Below are positions 15,253 to 22,529 of a DNA stretch of 64,000 bases, piece after piece. The position numbers and the translations under genes were made by a program. Source of the stretch: Micromonospora sp. NBC_00389 (GTDB lineage Bacteria; Actinomycetota; Actinomycetes; Mycobacteriales; Micromonosporaceae); the NCBI RefSeq assembly GCF_036059255.1, contig NZ_CP107947.1:248001-312000 (forward strand), read 5' to 3'. Every line of letters starts with the position of its first letter. Position 1 is the first letter of the stretch. The notes under the pieces are model-generated. The model ran no database searches and was not told the origin of the DNA. It saw only the letters and a list, made by a program, of their open reading frames with translations.

Positions 15253-17489
15253 TGGCCACCCTGCTCTACCGGCTCGGCCGGGGCGCGCTGCGCCGGCGAC
15301 GGCTCGTCGTCGCGCTCTGGCTCGTCGTACTCGTCGTCGCCGGCCTTGCCGCAGCGACCCTGCGCGGCCCGACGGCGAGCAACTTCACCATGCCCGGCAC
15401 CGAGAGCCAGCGCGCGCTCGACCTGCTCGCCGAGCAGTTCCCCGCGGCCAGCGGCGCCACCGGCACCATCGCGGTCAAGGCGCCGGGGGACGGCCAACTG
15501 GCCAGCCCCGACGGCCAGGCCGTGGTGCAGGAGCTGGTCCAGCAGGCCTCCACGCTGCCCGGCGTGGTCGGTGCGGTCGACCCGTTCCAGGTCGGCGCGG
15601 TCTCGCCCGACGGCCGGTACGCACTGGTCCAGGTGCAGTTCGCGACCGGCGCCGACGGGGTGAGCGATGAGCAGCGCACCGCGTACGAGGAGGTCGGTGC
15701 CGCCGCCGAGGCGAAGGGTTGGCAGATCGCCCCGGGTGGCGAGGTGCTGGGTGGTGAGCCGGAGATCGGCTCCACCGAGGCGCTCGGCGTACTGGTCGCC
15801 GCGATCGTTCTGATCATCACCTTCGGCTCACTGGTGGCCGCCGGGATGACCATGCTCAACGCCCTGATCGGCGTGGGCGTCGGCATGGCCGGCCTGTTCG
15901 CGCTGAGCGGCGTCATCGAGTTGACCAGCACCGCGCCGATCCTGGCACTGATGCTCGGCCTCGCGGTCGGCATCGACTACTCGCTGTTCATCACCTCTCG
16001 GCATCGGCAGAACCTGCTCGACGGCCTGTCCCCGGAGGAGGCGGTCGGCCGGGCCGTGGGCACCGCCGGCTCCGCCGTGGTCTTCGCGGGCGCCACCGTG
16101 GTCATCGCCCTGGCCGGGCTGGCCGTGGTGAACATCCCGTTCCTCACCGTGATGGGTTTCGCCGCCGCCGGCACTGTCACCGTCGCGGTGCTCGTCGCGA
16201 TCACCCTCCAGCCCGCGCTGCTCGGCTTCGCCGGCCTCCGGGTGCTCCCCCGCCGGCTGCGATCGGTCGCCGCCGACTCCGCGAGTGCCGGTGACGTCGC
16301 ACCGGTCGACGGTCCAGACGTCGACGACCGGCCGTCCGTCGAGAACGCGCCGAACGAGGACCGGTCCTCGTTCGGCTTCCGCTGGGCGCGGCTGGTCACC
16401 CGGTTCCGGGTACCGGTCATCCTGCTCAGCCTGCTCGGCCTGGGGCTGCTCGCGCTGCCCACACCGGACATGCGGCTGGCTCTGCCGGACCCCTCGACGG
16501 CGGCCGTCGGCTCGCCCGCCCGGGTGGCGAGTGACCTGACCACCGAGGGCTTCGGACCGGGCTTCACCGGCCGGCTCGCGGTGGTGGTCGCCGGCGACAC
16601 GCCGCAGGCCACCTCGGCCGCCGTGCCGCAGGTCACCGCCCTGCTCCAGCGCACCGATAACGTGCTCGCGGTGGCGCCGGCGCAGGTCAGCCCGGACGGC
16701 CGGACCGCGCTGCTCGGGGTGGTGCCGAAGACCGGCCCGACCGATGAGGCCACCGAGACGATGGTGCACGAGATCCGTGGCTCGGTGGGCGGGATCCGCG
16801 ACGCGGACGTACTGCTCACGGGGGCCACCGCAGTCGGCATCGACGTCTCCGAGAAGCTCTCCGACGCGCTGCCGACCTACCTGCTGCTGGTGGTCGGGCT
16901 CTCCGTACTGCTGCTGATGCTGGTCTTCCGCTCGCTGCTGGTGCCGATCAAGGCCGCGCTGGGCTTCCTGCTCACCGTCGCCGCCACGTTCGGCATCACG
17001 GTGGCGGTCTTCCAACAGGGGCACCTCGCCGACCTGGTCGGCCTGGACACCCCGGCCCCGCTGATCAGCTTCCTGCCGATCCTGCTCATCGGCATCCTGT
17101 TCGGGCTCGCGATGGACTACGAGGTGTTCCTGGTGTCCCGGATGCGGGAGGACTTCGTGCACGGCGAGTCCGCCCGGCAGGCCACCATCAGCGGCATGGG
17201 GCACGGTGCCCGGGTGGTCACCGCCGCCGCGTTGATCATGATTTCGGTCTTCGGAGGCTTCGTCTTCCTGGAGGACCCGGTGATCAAGTCGATGGGCTTC
17301 GCGCTCGCCGTGGGTGTGGCCATCGACGCCTTCGTGGTCCGGATGACCATCGTTCCCGCGGTGATGTCGCTGCTCGGCGACCGGGCCTGGTGGCTGCCCC
17401 GTTGGCTGTCCCGCGTCCTGCCGAACGTCGACATCGAGGGCGAGGGCCTGCGGAACCACCTCACCGAGCGCACGCCGACCCGGGTCTGA
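15252..17489 (+). CDS. MMPL family RND-type transporter
   Basis: A 745-residue membrane protein of the MMPL/HAE2 class, which exports lipids or hydrophobic drugs in actinobacteria. Each half has one N-terminal helix (about 20-38 and about 390-410), a large extracytoplasmic loop and a five-helix bundle. Helix motifs include MLGLAVGIDYSLFITSRHRQ in the first half and FGLAMDYEVFLVSRMREDF in the second. The Asp-Tyr pairs in these helices are the proton-relay residues of the family. The linker around residues 340-380 is acidic and rich in Asp and Ser. The ATG overlaps the tetR stop, so the two genes are coupled. The stop is followed by a 16-bp hairpin. A substrate inducing TetR is expected, but none can be named. 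Confidence 0.95.
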   Translation: MATLLYRLGRGALRRRRLVVALWLVVLVVAGLAAATLRGPTASNFTMPGTESQRALDLLAEQFPAASGATGTIAVKAPGDGQLASPDGQAVVQELVQQASTLPGVVGAVDPFQVGAVSPDGRYALVQVQFATGADGVSDEQRTAYEEVGAAAEAKGWQIAPGGEVLGGEPEIGSTEALGVLVAAIVLIITFGSLVAAGMTMLNALIGVGVGMAGLFALSGVIELTSTAPILALMLGLAVGIDYSLFITSRHRQNLLDGLSPEEAVGRAVGTAGSAVVFAGATVVIALAGLAVVNIPFLTVMGFAAAGTVTVAVLVAITLQPALLGFAGLRVLPRRLRSVAADSASAGDVAPVDGPDVDDRPSVENAPNEDRSSFGFRWARLVTRFRVPVILLSLLGLGLLALPTPDMRLALPDPSTAAVGSPARVASDLTTEGFGPGFTGRLAVVVAGDTPQATSAAVPQVTALLQRTDNVLAVAPAQVSPDGRTALLGVVPKTGPTDEATETMVHEIRGSVGGIRDADVLLTGATAVGIDVSEKLSDALPTYLLLVVGLSVLLLMLVFRSLLVPIKAALGFLLTVAATFGITVAVFQQGHLADLVGLDTPAPLISFLPILLIGILFGLAMDYEVFLVSRMREDFVHGESARQATISGMGHGARVVTAAALIMISVFGGFVFLEDPVIKSMGFALAVGVAIDAFVVRMTIVPAVMSLLGDRAWWLPRWLSRVLPNVDIEGEGLRNHLTERTPTRV

Positions 17490-17498
17490 CCCGCGCGA

Positions 17499-17540
17499 CC
17501 GCGGAGGCGTGGTGGCATTTCGGACACCACGCCTCCGCGG
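17499..17540. terminator. Perfect 16-bp bidirectional terminator between mmpL and the esterase-like gene
   Basis: The arms 17499-17514 and 17525-17540 are perfect complements with a ten-base loop. It lies between convergent stops at 17489 and 17552, so it can serve both. Confidence 0.8.
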
Positions 17541-17551
17541 TGCGGGCCTGG

Positions 17552-18808
17552 TCAGACGCCAGCTGGGTAGGTCTCCATCTCACCGGGGGCGGCCGGGACG
17601 GGCAGCGGGTGCAGGGCGGTGGTCTCGTCACACCAGATGAAGGCGTCGTAGCGTTCGCCGAGCCGGGTCGGCACGTAGTTGCCCCAGGACTCGAAGGACG
17701 GGTCGTAGACGACGCCGATCGCCCGGTGGTCCACGGTGTCGGTGACCCAGCCGGGCTGGTCCTCCCCGCCGAAGACCAGGACCGCCCGATCCGGCATCAA
17801 CTCGTGCATCCGCCGCTCGACCGATCCCTCCCGGGCCGGCGGCACCACCATCGGCTCGGGCGTCGAGCCCCACCGGGGGGCGGCGATCACCGTCCCGCGA
17901 TAGCTGCCGAAGCCGATCAGCGTCACCGCGTCGTCGCCGTGCCGCTCCCGGGCCAGCTGACCAATGTTGATCATCCCGTCCGCGGCCATGTCGGTGGCCC
18001 GAGCGTCCCCGACGTGCGTGTTGTGCGCCCAGACGATCCCTCGGGCGTCCGGGCCGTACCGGTCCAGCAGCCGGTCCAGGGTGTCCTGCATGTGGGTGTC
18101 GCGGATGTTCCACGAATCCGGCCCACCGGCCACCATCGCCCGGTAGTAGCGCTCCGCGCCGGCCACCACCTCCGCGTTCTGCCAGGCCGAGAAGCGGTCC
18201 GGACCGTCGGAGAGGGCATGTTCCCGGGTCCGGGCCAACAGCCGGACCACCTCCTCCTCGCAGCGGGCGGAGACGAACCGGCTGGCCGCGCCGTACTCCT
18301 CGACCCGCTTGCCGTACGGCTCGAAGCACCGGTACGCGTCCTGCGCCGCCTCCAGCGAGGTCGGATCCTCCTCCCCCAGGTAGTCGAAGATGGCCTGCAT
18401 CGACTCCCAGAGGCTGTACACGTCGAGCCCGTGGAATCCGGCCCGTTGCTCCTCCGGCCGTTCCACGTTCCACGCCCGCAGCCACCGGCAGAACCGGGCC
18501 ACCTCGGCGTTCGCCCACATCCAGGTCGGCCACCGCTCGAACCGATCGAGCGCGATCTGTGGATCGAGCGCCCCGCCCGGCGCGGCGGTGACCGAGCGGT
18601 GCACCCGGTCGCAGTCCGGCCAGTCGCCCTCCACGGCCACGAACGAGAAGCCGCACTCCGCGATCAGCCGGCGGGTGAGCTGCTCGCGCAGCCGGTAGTA
18701 GTCGTAGCTGCCGTGGGTGGATTCGCCGATCATCACCACCCGGGCGTCCCGGACGCGCTCCAGCAACGGGTCGAAGTCGCTCGGCGCGCCGAGCCGCTGA
18801 ACCAGCAT
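17552..18808 (-). CDS. Erythromycin esterase family protein
   Basis: A 418-residue protein of the erythromycin esterase/EreA-like superfamily (also called succinoglycan biosynthesis protein homologues). The N-terminal half carries VVMIGESTHGSYDYYRLREQLT, where the Glu-His pair matches the catalytic region, followed by FVAVEGDWPD. IVWAHNTHVGDARATDM near residue 255 gives a second His cluster, and VTLIGFGSYRG follows. Family members range from true macrolide esterases to enzymes of unknown role, so macrolide hydrolysis is only a possibility. An Erm-type methylase gene lies about 0.3 kb beyond the start, which makes the idea interesting. The ATG at 18808 has no clear Shine-Dalgarno. The gene is divergent from the DUF2795 gene. 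Confidence 0.85.
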   Translation of the reverse strand: MLVQRLGAPSDFDPLLERVRDARVVMIGESTHGSYDYYRLREQLTRRLIAECGFSFVAVEGDWPDCDRVHRSVTAAPGGALDPQIALDRFERWPTWMWANAEVARFCRWLRAWNVERPEEQRAGFHGLDVYSLWESMQAIFDYLGEEDPTSLEAAQDAYRCFEPYGKRVEEYGAASRFVSARCEEEVVRLLARTREHALSDGPDRFSAWQNAEVVAGAERYYRAMVAGGPDSWNIRDTHMQDTLDRLLDRYGPDARGIVWAHNTHVGDARATDMAADGMINIGQLARERHGDDAVTLIGFGSYRGTVIAAPRWGSTPEPMVVPPAREGSVERRMHELMPDRAVLVFGGEDQPGWVTDTVDHRAIGVVYDPSFESWGNYVPTRLGERYDAFIWCDETTALHPLPVPAAPGEMETYPAGV

Positions 18809-18865
18809 GTCAGCGGCTACCCGGCGGCCGCTGCGACAAACCGTCGGCGCGCCGCGGGCGACACG

Positions 18866-18899
18866 CCGTACACCGGCCGTCCGGCCGAACGGTGTACGG
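18866..18899. promoter_or_regulatory. 10-bp inverted repeat between the esterase-like and DUF2795 genes
   Basis: CCGTACACCG (18866-18875) and CGGTGTACGG (18890-18899) are perfect inverted copies separated by 14 bases. They lie centrally in the 117-base divergent gap. The site may be an operator for both genes or an RNA hairpin ahead of the DUF2795 gene. Confidence 0.5.
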
Positions 18900-18925
18900 G
18901 TGGAGTGAGCGGGTAGCCGGCCGAC

Positions 18926-19117
18926 ATGACCGTCACCGGGGTTCAGTTGCAGGAGTACCTGGCCGGGCTCGACTACCCGGTCTCGCGGGAGGATCTGGTC
19001 CGCTGGGGGCAGGAGAACGGGGCCAGCACGGCGATGTTGCAGATGTTCCAGGCGTTGCCGGTGGAGCAGTTCGAGTCGCCGGACGAGTTGAGCGCCGCGC
19101 TGACCACCCGCACCTGA
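18926..19117 (+). CDS. DUF2795 small protein
   Basis: A 63-residue acidic protein with the DUF2795 pattern: VQLQEYLAGLDYPVSREDLVRWGQENGAS followed by MLQMFQALPVEQFESPDELSAAL. The family is widespread in actinobacteria and has no established function; predicted helices suggest a small interaction module. The ATG has no clear ribosome-binding site but lies six bases after TAGCCG, which could be a weak -10 of a leaderless transcript. It is convergent with the erm gene and divergent from the esterase-like gene. Confidence 0.85.
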   Translation: MTVTGVQLQEYLAGLDYPVSREDLVRWGQENGASTAMLQMFQALPVEQFESPDELSAALTTRT

Positions 19118-19131
19118 CCGGGGCGGTGGGG

Positions 19132-19974
19132 TCATCGGGCGTGCAGCAGCCGGAACAGCACCAGCCACTGTTCGGGCCAGACGTAGCCGACCGGGGTGTC
19201 CGATGCGATCCGGGTGGCCCGCAGCGCCGCCGCCACCCGGGACGGCGGGTGATGCCGGCGCAGGCTCGCGGCGAAGGAGCCGCCGACTCCCTCGAAGCCC
19301 ACCGCCACCAGCCGCTGGTACGCCGGCAGGGCCGCCCGGGGTAGCAGCGGCTCCGCCCGACGCTCGATGCGCAGGATCCCGGCGTCCACCGCCGGCACCG
19401 GCCGGAACGCGGTACGCGGTACCCGTCCGGCCAGCCGCCAGCCGAACTCCGGCCAGGTCGAGACGGTGAGCCGGGTCCACCGGCCGTAGTCGCCGCTGCG
19501 CCGGCGGGCGTACTCCAGTTGGGTGAGCAGGGTGGCGGAGCGCAACCGGGGCGCGGCCAGGCACCACCGCACCACGGCCGAGGTCAGCGACCAGGGGATG
19601 TTGCCGACCACCGCGAACGGCTCCGGTGGTGGCTCGGCGGCCAGGAAGTCGGCCTGTCGGTGCTCGACGGTGGGCAGGGTCGCGCAGACGGCGGCCAACT
19701 CCCGGCCGGCGGCCGGATCCACCTCGTACGCCGTCAGTCGCGCGCAGCGGGCGGCGAGCGGCCGGGTCAGCTGGCCACGACCGGCGCCGACCTCCAGTAG
19801 GAGCCCGTCCGGATCGGGGTCGGCGGCGCGGACCAGCCGTGCCACGGCGGTCGGGTCGGCGAGAAAGTTCTGGCTGAGTACGGCCAGGCCGTCGCGGGCC
19901 AACTCACGGGCCGCCGTGGCGGCCGCCCGACGGGACCGGTCGCGTTCGGTAGGTCGGGATTTGCGGGGCGCCAC
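19132..19974 (-). CDS. erm: Erm-type 23S rRNA (adenine-N6) methyltransferase
   Basis: A 280-residue SAM-dependent rRNA methylase of the KsgA/Erm family. Motifs in order are LSQNFLADP (about residue 33), the SAM-binding LLEVGAGRGQLTRPL (about 58-72), acidic EVDP, and the target-base motif VVGNIPWSLTSAVVRW (about 120). The NIPW form of the last motif is typical of Erm proteins, whereas KsgA has NLPY. Erm enzymes methylate A2058 and block macrolides, lincosamides and streptogramin B. Basic arms at both ends (MAPRKSRPTERDRSRRAAA) are common in actinomycete Erm proteins. The start is GTG preceded by AGGA. An unusual structured leader lies upstream. It is probably an intrinsic resistance gene; it is not inside a macrolide cluster here. 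Confidence 0.9.
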   Translation of the reverse strand: MAPRKSRPTERDRSRRAAATAARELARDGLAVLSQNFLADPTAVARLVRAADPDPDGLLLEVGAGRGQLTRPLAARCARLTAYEVDPAAGRELAAVCATLPTVEHRQADFLAAEPPPEPFAVVGNIPWSLTSAVVRWCLAAPRLRSATLLTQLEYARRRSGDYGRWTRLTVSTWPEFGWRLAGRVPRTAFRPVPAVDAGILRIERRAEPLLPRAALPAYQRLVAVGFEGVGGSFAASLRRHHPPSRVAAALRATRIASDTPVGYVWPEQWLVLFRLLHAR

Positions 19975-19984
19975 GGGTCTTCGT

Positions 19985-20042
19985 CCTGTCTGTCGCCGTT
20001 CGGCGACGGGCTGGACAGGCAGCCGGGATTCCGGGCCTGTCC
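19985..20042 (-). promoter_or_regulatory. Structured leader with alternative pairings before erm
   Basis: GCCTGTCC (20035-20042) and GGACAGGC (20013-20020) form an 8-bp hairpin. Closer to the start, GTCGCC/GGCGAC (19992-20007) forms a second hairpin with a four-base loop. CCTGTC at 19985-19990 is a third partner that can compete for 20013-20020 and overlaps the ribosome-binding region on the transcript. Mutually exclusive stems next to the start resemble erm attenuators. No leader peptide was identified. Confidence 0.5.
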
Positions 20043-20345
20043 GAGTGGATCGGGACTCGGACGGCCCTGGACGATGGCGCGGGAACGCGGTGGTGCGGCA
20101 GCGACGGGGCGACAGCCCCGGGTGCGGCGGCAGGAATGAGCCGATCAGCGGCGGCGGGGCTCAGCCCCGGCTCGCCGCGAAGGTGAACCGATCAGCGGCG
20201 GGTCGCGTCCCGGCCGGCCAGGGCCGGACGCCGGACTCGCGGGCGGGACACCAACAAGAGGCCCCGAGCGGCCGGCGTACCGACCCCCTCGATCAGGGCA
20301 TGCGTGAACATGCCCGCCACCCTAACCAACCCCAACCCCGCCCCT
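20043..20345. other. Noncoding stretch between erm and the Gfo/Idh/MocA oxidoreductase
   Basis: No supported gene is present. The stretch holds two copies of CCGATCAGCGGCGG about 47 bases apart and a short CGGGGC/GCCCCG hairpin near 20155-20170. It may contain the distal erm promoter. Confidence 0.4.
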
Positions 20346-20401
20346 CCACCCATTTCCCCCACCCCCGACCCATCCCCCGGTGGGTGGGGGTGGGGGTGGG
20401 G
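20346..20401 (-). terminator. G-run/C-run imperfect hairpin with quadruplex potential after the Gfo/Idh/MocA gene
   Basis: On the plus strand four G-runs (20382-20384, 20386-20390, 20392-20396, 20398-20401) are separated by single T residues. C-runs just upstream can pair with them. The element abuts the stop codon of the minus-strand oxidoreductase gene. It is probably a terminator and also a textbook G-quadruplex motif. Confidence 0.5.
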
Positions 20402-21304
20402 TTACGGGAGGGGGACTGTGCGGGATTCGGTGCGGGCGATTTCGGCGGCGGCGAGGATGCCGACGACCTCCCGGCCGAAGCGGACGTCGCAGCGGTGGTC
20501 CCGGGTACCCGCCTGAACCTGCTCGATGAGCTGGTCGATCGCAACGCCGAACGCCGTCGCGGGGTCGTTCTCCCCGAGCGGGACGGTCTCGATGCCGTTC
20601 TCGCCGTAGAACACGAACTCCCGGGCCATCGCCTCCCGCGGTGCGTCCAGGGAGAGCGAGGCGCTGCTGGTGGCCCCACCATCGTGGGTGAGCAGCAGGT
20701 GCACCATCCCGCTCGGGCCGTTCATCGCGGCCACCTGAGTCGCCCGGCCCAGCACCGGCAGGATGATCGAGAGCGCGTGCGGGCCGATGTCCCAGAGCGC
20801 GCCGTGCTCGCGCCGCCACAGCGAACCGCCGTACGGGCTGCCCTCCTGGAAGATCGACGCGAACGCGGTGGTCCGACCGTGCTGCCAGCCCCCGGCGGCC
20901 GCGGTCGCGGCGAGGAAAGCGGTCACGTTCGGCTGGAACCGCTGGGTGAAGAAGATGACCGACGCGACCCCGGACGCCTCGGCGGCGGCGACCACCCGGT
21001 CGGCGTCGGCGACGGTGAGCGCCAGCGGCTTGTCCAGCAGCAGGTGCCGGCCGGCGGTGGCCGCCCGGACCGCGATGTCGGCCTGGATGTCCGGCGGCAG
21101 CGCGACGGCGACCGCGTCGCACACCTCGAGCAGCGCGTCGACGTCGGCGAACGCCGGCACCCCGTACACCTCGGCCAGCGCGGCGGCCCGCTCCGGGTTA
21201 CGCCCCCACACCCCGGCCAGTTCCGCGTCCGGGTGTGCGTGCAGCGCCTTCCCGTGCGTCTCAATCGCCCAGTGACCGGTGCCGAACAAGCCGAACCGCA
21301 GCAC
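20402..21304 (-). CDS. Gfo/Idh/MocA family oxidoreductase
   Basis: A 300-residue NAD(P)-dependent sugar or polyol dehydrogenase. The N-terminal Rossmann domain begins LRFGLFGTGHWAIETHG. The family signature EKP appears as LLLDKPLALT near residue 95, with Asp for the usual Glu. The C-terminal alpha/beta domain contains a possible catalytic His in WDIGPHALSIILPVLG near residue 176. The start is GTG with GGAGG five bases upstream. The gene stands alone between a noncoding erm leader and an inverted-repeat element. The substrate (inositol-like, glucose-like or amino sugar) cannot be assigned from sequence alone. Confidence 0.9.
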   Translation of the reverse strand: MLRFGLFGTGHWAIETHGKALHAHPDAELAGVWGRNPERAAALAEVYGVPAFADVDALLEVCDAVAVALPPDIQADIAVRAATAGRHLLLDKPLALTVADADRVVAAAEASGVASVIFFTQRFQPNVTAFLAATAAAGGWQHGRTTAFASIFQEGSPYGGSLWRREHGALWDIGPHALSIILPVLGRATQVAAMNGPSGMVHLLLTHDGGATSSASLSLDAPREAMAREFVFYGENGIETVPLGENDPATAFGVAIDQLIEQVQAGTRDHRCDVRFGREVVGILAAAEIARTESRTVPLP

Positions 21305-21450
21305 GTGTACCTCCGCCGTTTCCCCTCACCGCGGCGACGCCACGGGCGAGATCCACGCTAGTCGCCCCACCAGGCGTGCCGGCGGCGGGTCGACCAACCG
21401 GAGCCCGGAGGTTCCGGCGCGGGCCGGCAGAGCCGATGCCTGATTGGCGC

Positions 21451-21539
21451 CTGTCGAGCTGCCCCAGATATGGGCCATCGACGCTCAGACCAAAAGTGCC
21501 CGCCCCTGCCGCTGCCCCATTTGTGGGGCAGCTCGACAG
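21451..21539. repeat. 89-bp element with 16-bp terminal inverted repeats (copy 1)
   Basis: CTGTCGAGCTGCCCCA at 21451-21466 is repeated inverted at 21524-21539. The same termini, extended to 18 bp, bound a second element at 37947-38164. The right end can also fold on itself through GCTGCCCCA/TGGGGCAGC (21511-21532). It lies in the 327-base gap after the Gfo/Idh/MocA gene start and before a small membrane protein gene. No coding capacity was seen, so this is a MITE- or REP-like element. Confidence 0.7.
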
Positions 21540-21631
21540 CGAGCGGCGATAGACAGCCAGGCGGCATCACCCGTTTACTACGACGGTTAGTAGGCTGTGC
21601 CGGTGACCGAGGCAACGACCGGGTGGGTCCG

Positions 21632-22024
21632 GTGACCAGCGTGGGCGCCGACTCACCGGTGGACGGGGTCCTCGCGACGGTTTCCATCGTGCTGTCGCTG
21701 CTCGTCGCGGTGTGGGCACTGGTGGCGGCGCTACGCCAGCGGCCGCCGGACCGGGTGCAGTTCATCGGCCTGGGCGTACTCGAAGTGGCGCTGCTCGCGT
21801 TGAGCGTGCTGGCGCTGATCGCCGTCGGCGGCGGGGACCGGCCCGACGAGCCCGGTGCCTTCTTCGGCTACCTGGTCACGCTCGTCTGCCTGCCGCCGCT
21901 GGCCTGGGTGCTGGCCCGGATGGAGCCGACCCGCTGGGGTTCGGCGATCGTCTGCGCGGTCTGCCTGGTAGCCCCGGTGGTGGTGGTCCGGTTGCAGCAG
22001 ACCTGGGAGGTGCTCGGTGGTTGA
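21632..22024 (+). CDS. Small conserved-type membrane protein (four helices)
   Basis: A 130-residue protein with four hydrophobic segments (about residues 12-35, 42-62, 70-92 and 98-118), a short N-terminal tail and charged loops such as RQRPPDRVQF and GGGDRPDEPG. No family was recognised. The GTG at 21632 is the likeliest start given where hydrophobicity begins, but no strong ribosome-binding site is present. The stop overlaps the next membrane protein gene by eight bases, so the two are probably cotranslated and may form a complex. Gene pairs of this kind next to fabG-like genes are familiar in Micromonospora-type genomes. Confidence 0.7.
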   Translation: MTSVGADSPVDGVLATVSIVLSLLVAVWALVAALRQRPPDRVQFIGLGVLEVALLALSVLALIAVGGGDRPDEPGAFFGYLVTLVCLPPLAWVLARMEPTRWGSAIVCAVCLVAPVVVVRLQQTWEVLGG

Positions 22025-22433
22025 GACACGACCGGCGCGGCGCGCCACGAACACCGGTCCGGGCCGGCTGCTGATCGCGGTGTACCTGCTCTTCGCCATC
22101 GCGGCGACCAGCCGGGCGGGCCTGCAGATCGCCACGAAGTTCGACGAGGCACCGGTGGCCTACCTGCTCTCCGCGCTGGCCGCGCTCATCTACATCGTGG
22201 CCGCGGTGGGGCTGGCCCGCGCCGGGCACACCGGCCGGCGGGTCGCACTGGCCTGCTGCACGGTGGAACTGGTCGGGGTGCTCGCGGTCGGCGTCCTGAG
22301 CGTGGTCGACAAAGAACTCTTCCCGGACGAGACGGTCTGGTCGCAGTTCGGCAGCGGGTACGGGTACATCCCGCTGGTGCTGCCGGTGCTCGGCCTGCTC
22401 TGGCTCTGGCGCACCCGCCGCGACGCCGACTGA
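22017..22433 (+). CDS. Small membrane protein, partner of the preceding gene
   Basis: A 138-residue membrane protein with four predicted helices (about 18-38, 50-70, 76-98 and 110-130). It has a basic N-terminal tail and a charged loop (DKELFPDETVWSQFGSGYGY) before the last helix. No known domain was recognised. The GTG start lies inside the end of the upstream gene with an eight-base overlap, and GGGAGG is located upstream within that gene. A 12-bp hairpin follows the stop. The function is unknown; coupling suggests a joint membrane role with the upstream protein. Confidence 0.75.
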   Translation: MVETRPARRATNTGPGRLLIAVYLLFAIAATSRAGLQIATKFDEAPVAYLLSALAALIYIVAAVGLARAGHTGRRVALACCTVELVGVLAVGVLSVVDKELFPDETVWSQFGSGYGYIPLVLPVLGLLWLWRTRRDAD

Positions 22434-22468
22434 CCGGCAGCACCGCCTGACCCGGCCTTGGCGCGCGT

Positions 22469-22500
22469 CGAGGGCGCTCCATGCAAACGGAGCGCCCTCG
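22469..22500. terminator. Perfect 12-bp bidirectional terminator hairpin
   Basis: The arms 22469-22480 and 22489-22500 are perfectly complementary around an eight-base loop. It lies between convergent stops of the membrane protein and fabG-like genes. Confidence 0.75.
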
Positions 22501-22529
22501 TCGGGAGTGCGGAGGCGCGGGGGTACGGG

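Noticed and set aside
17552..19974. A macrolide biosynthetic cluster around erm
   Set aside because: No polyketide synthase, sugar or tailoring genes are present in the window; only resistance-type families are seen.
19523..21361. Long plus-strand frame across the erm leader and oxidoreductase gene
   Set aside because: Composition is typical of an antisense frame with no domain, and it covers noncoding repeats and two supported minus-strand genes.
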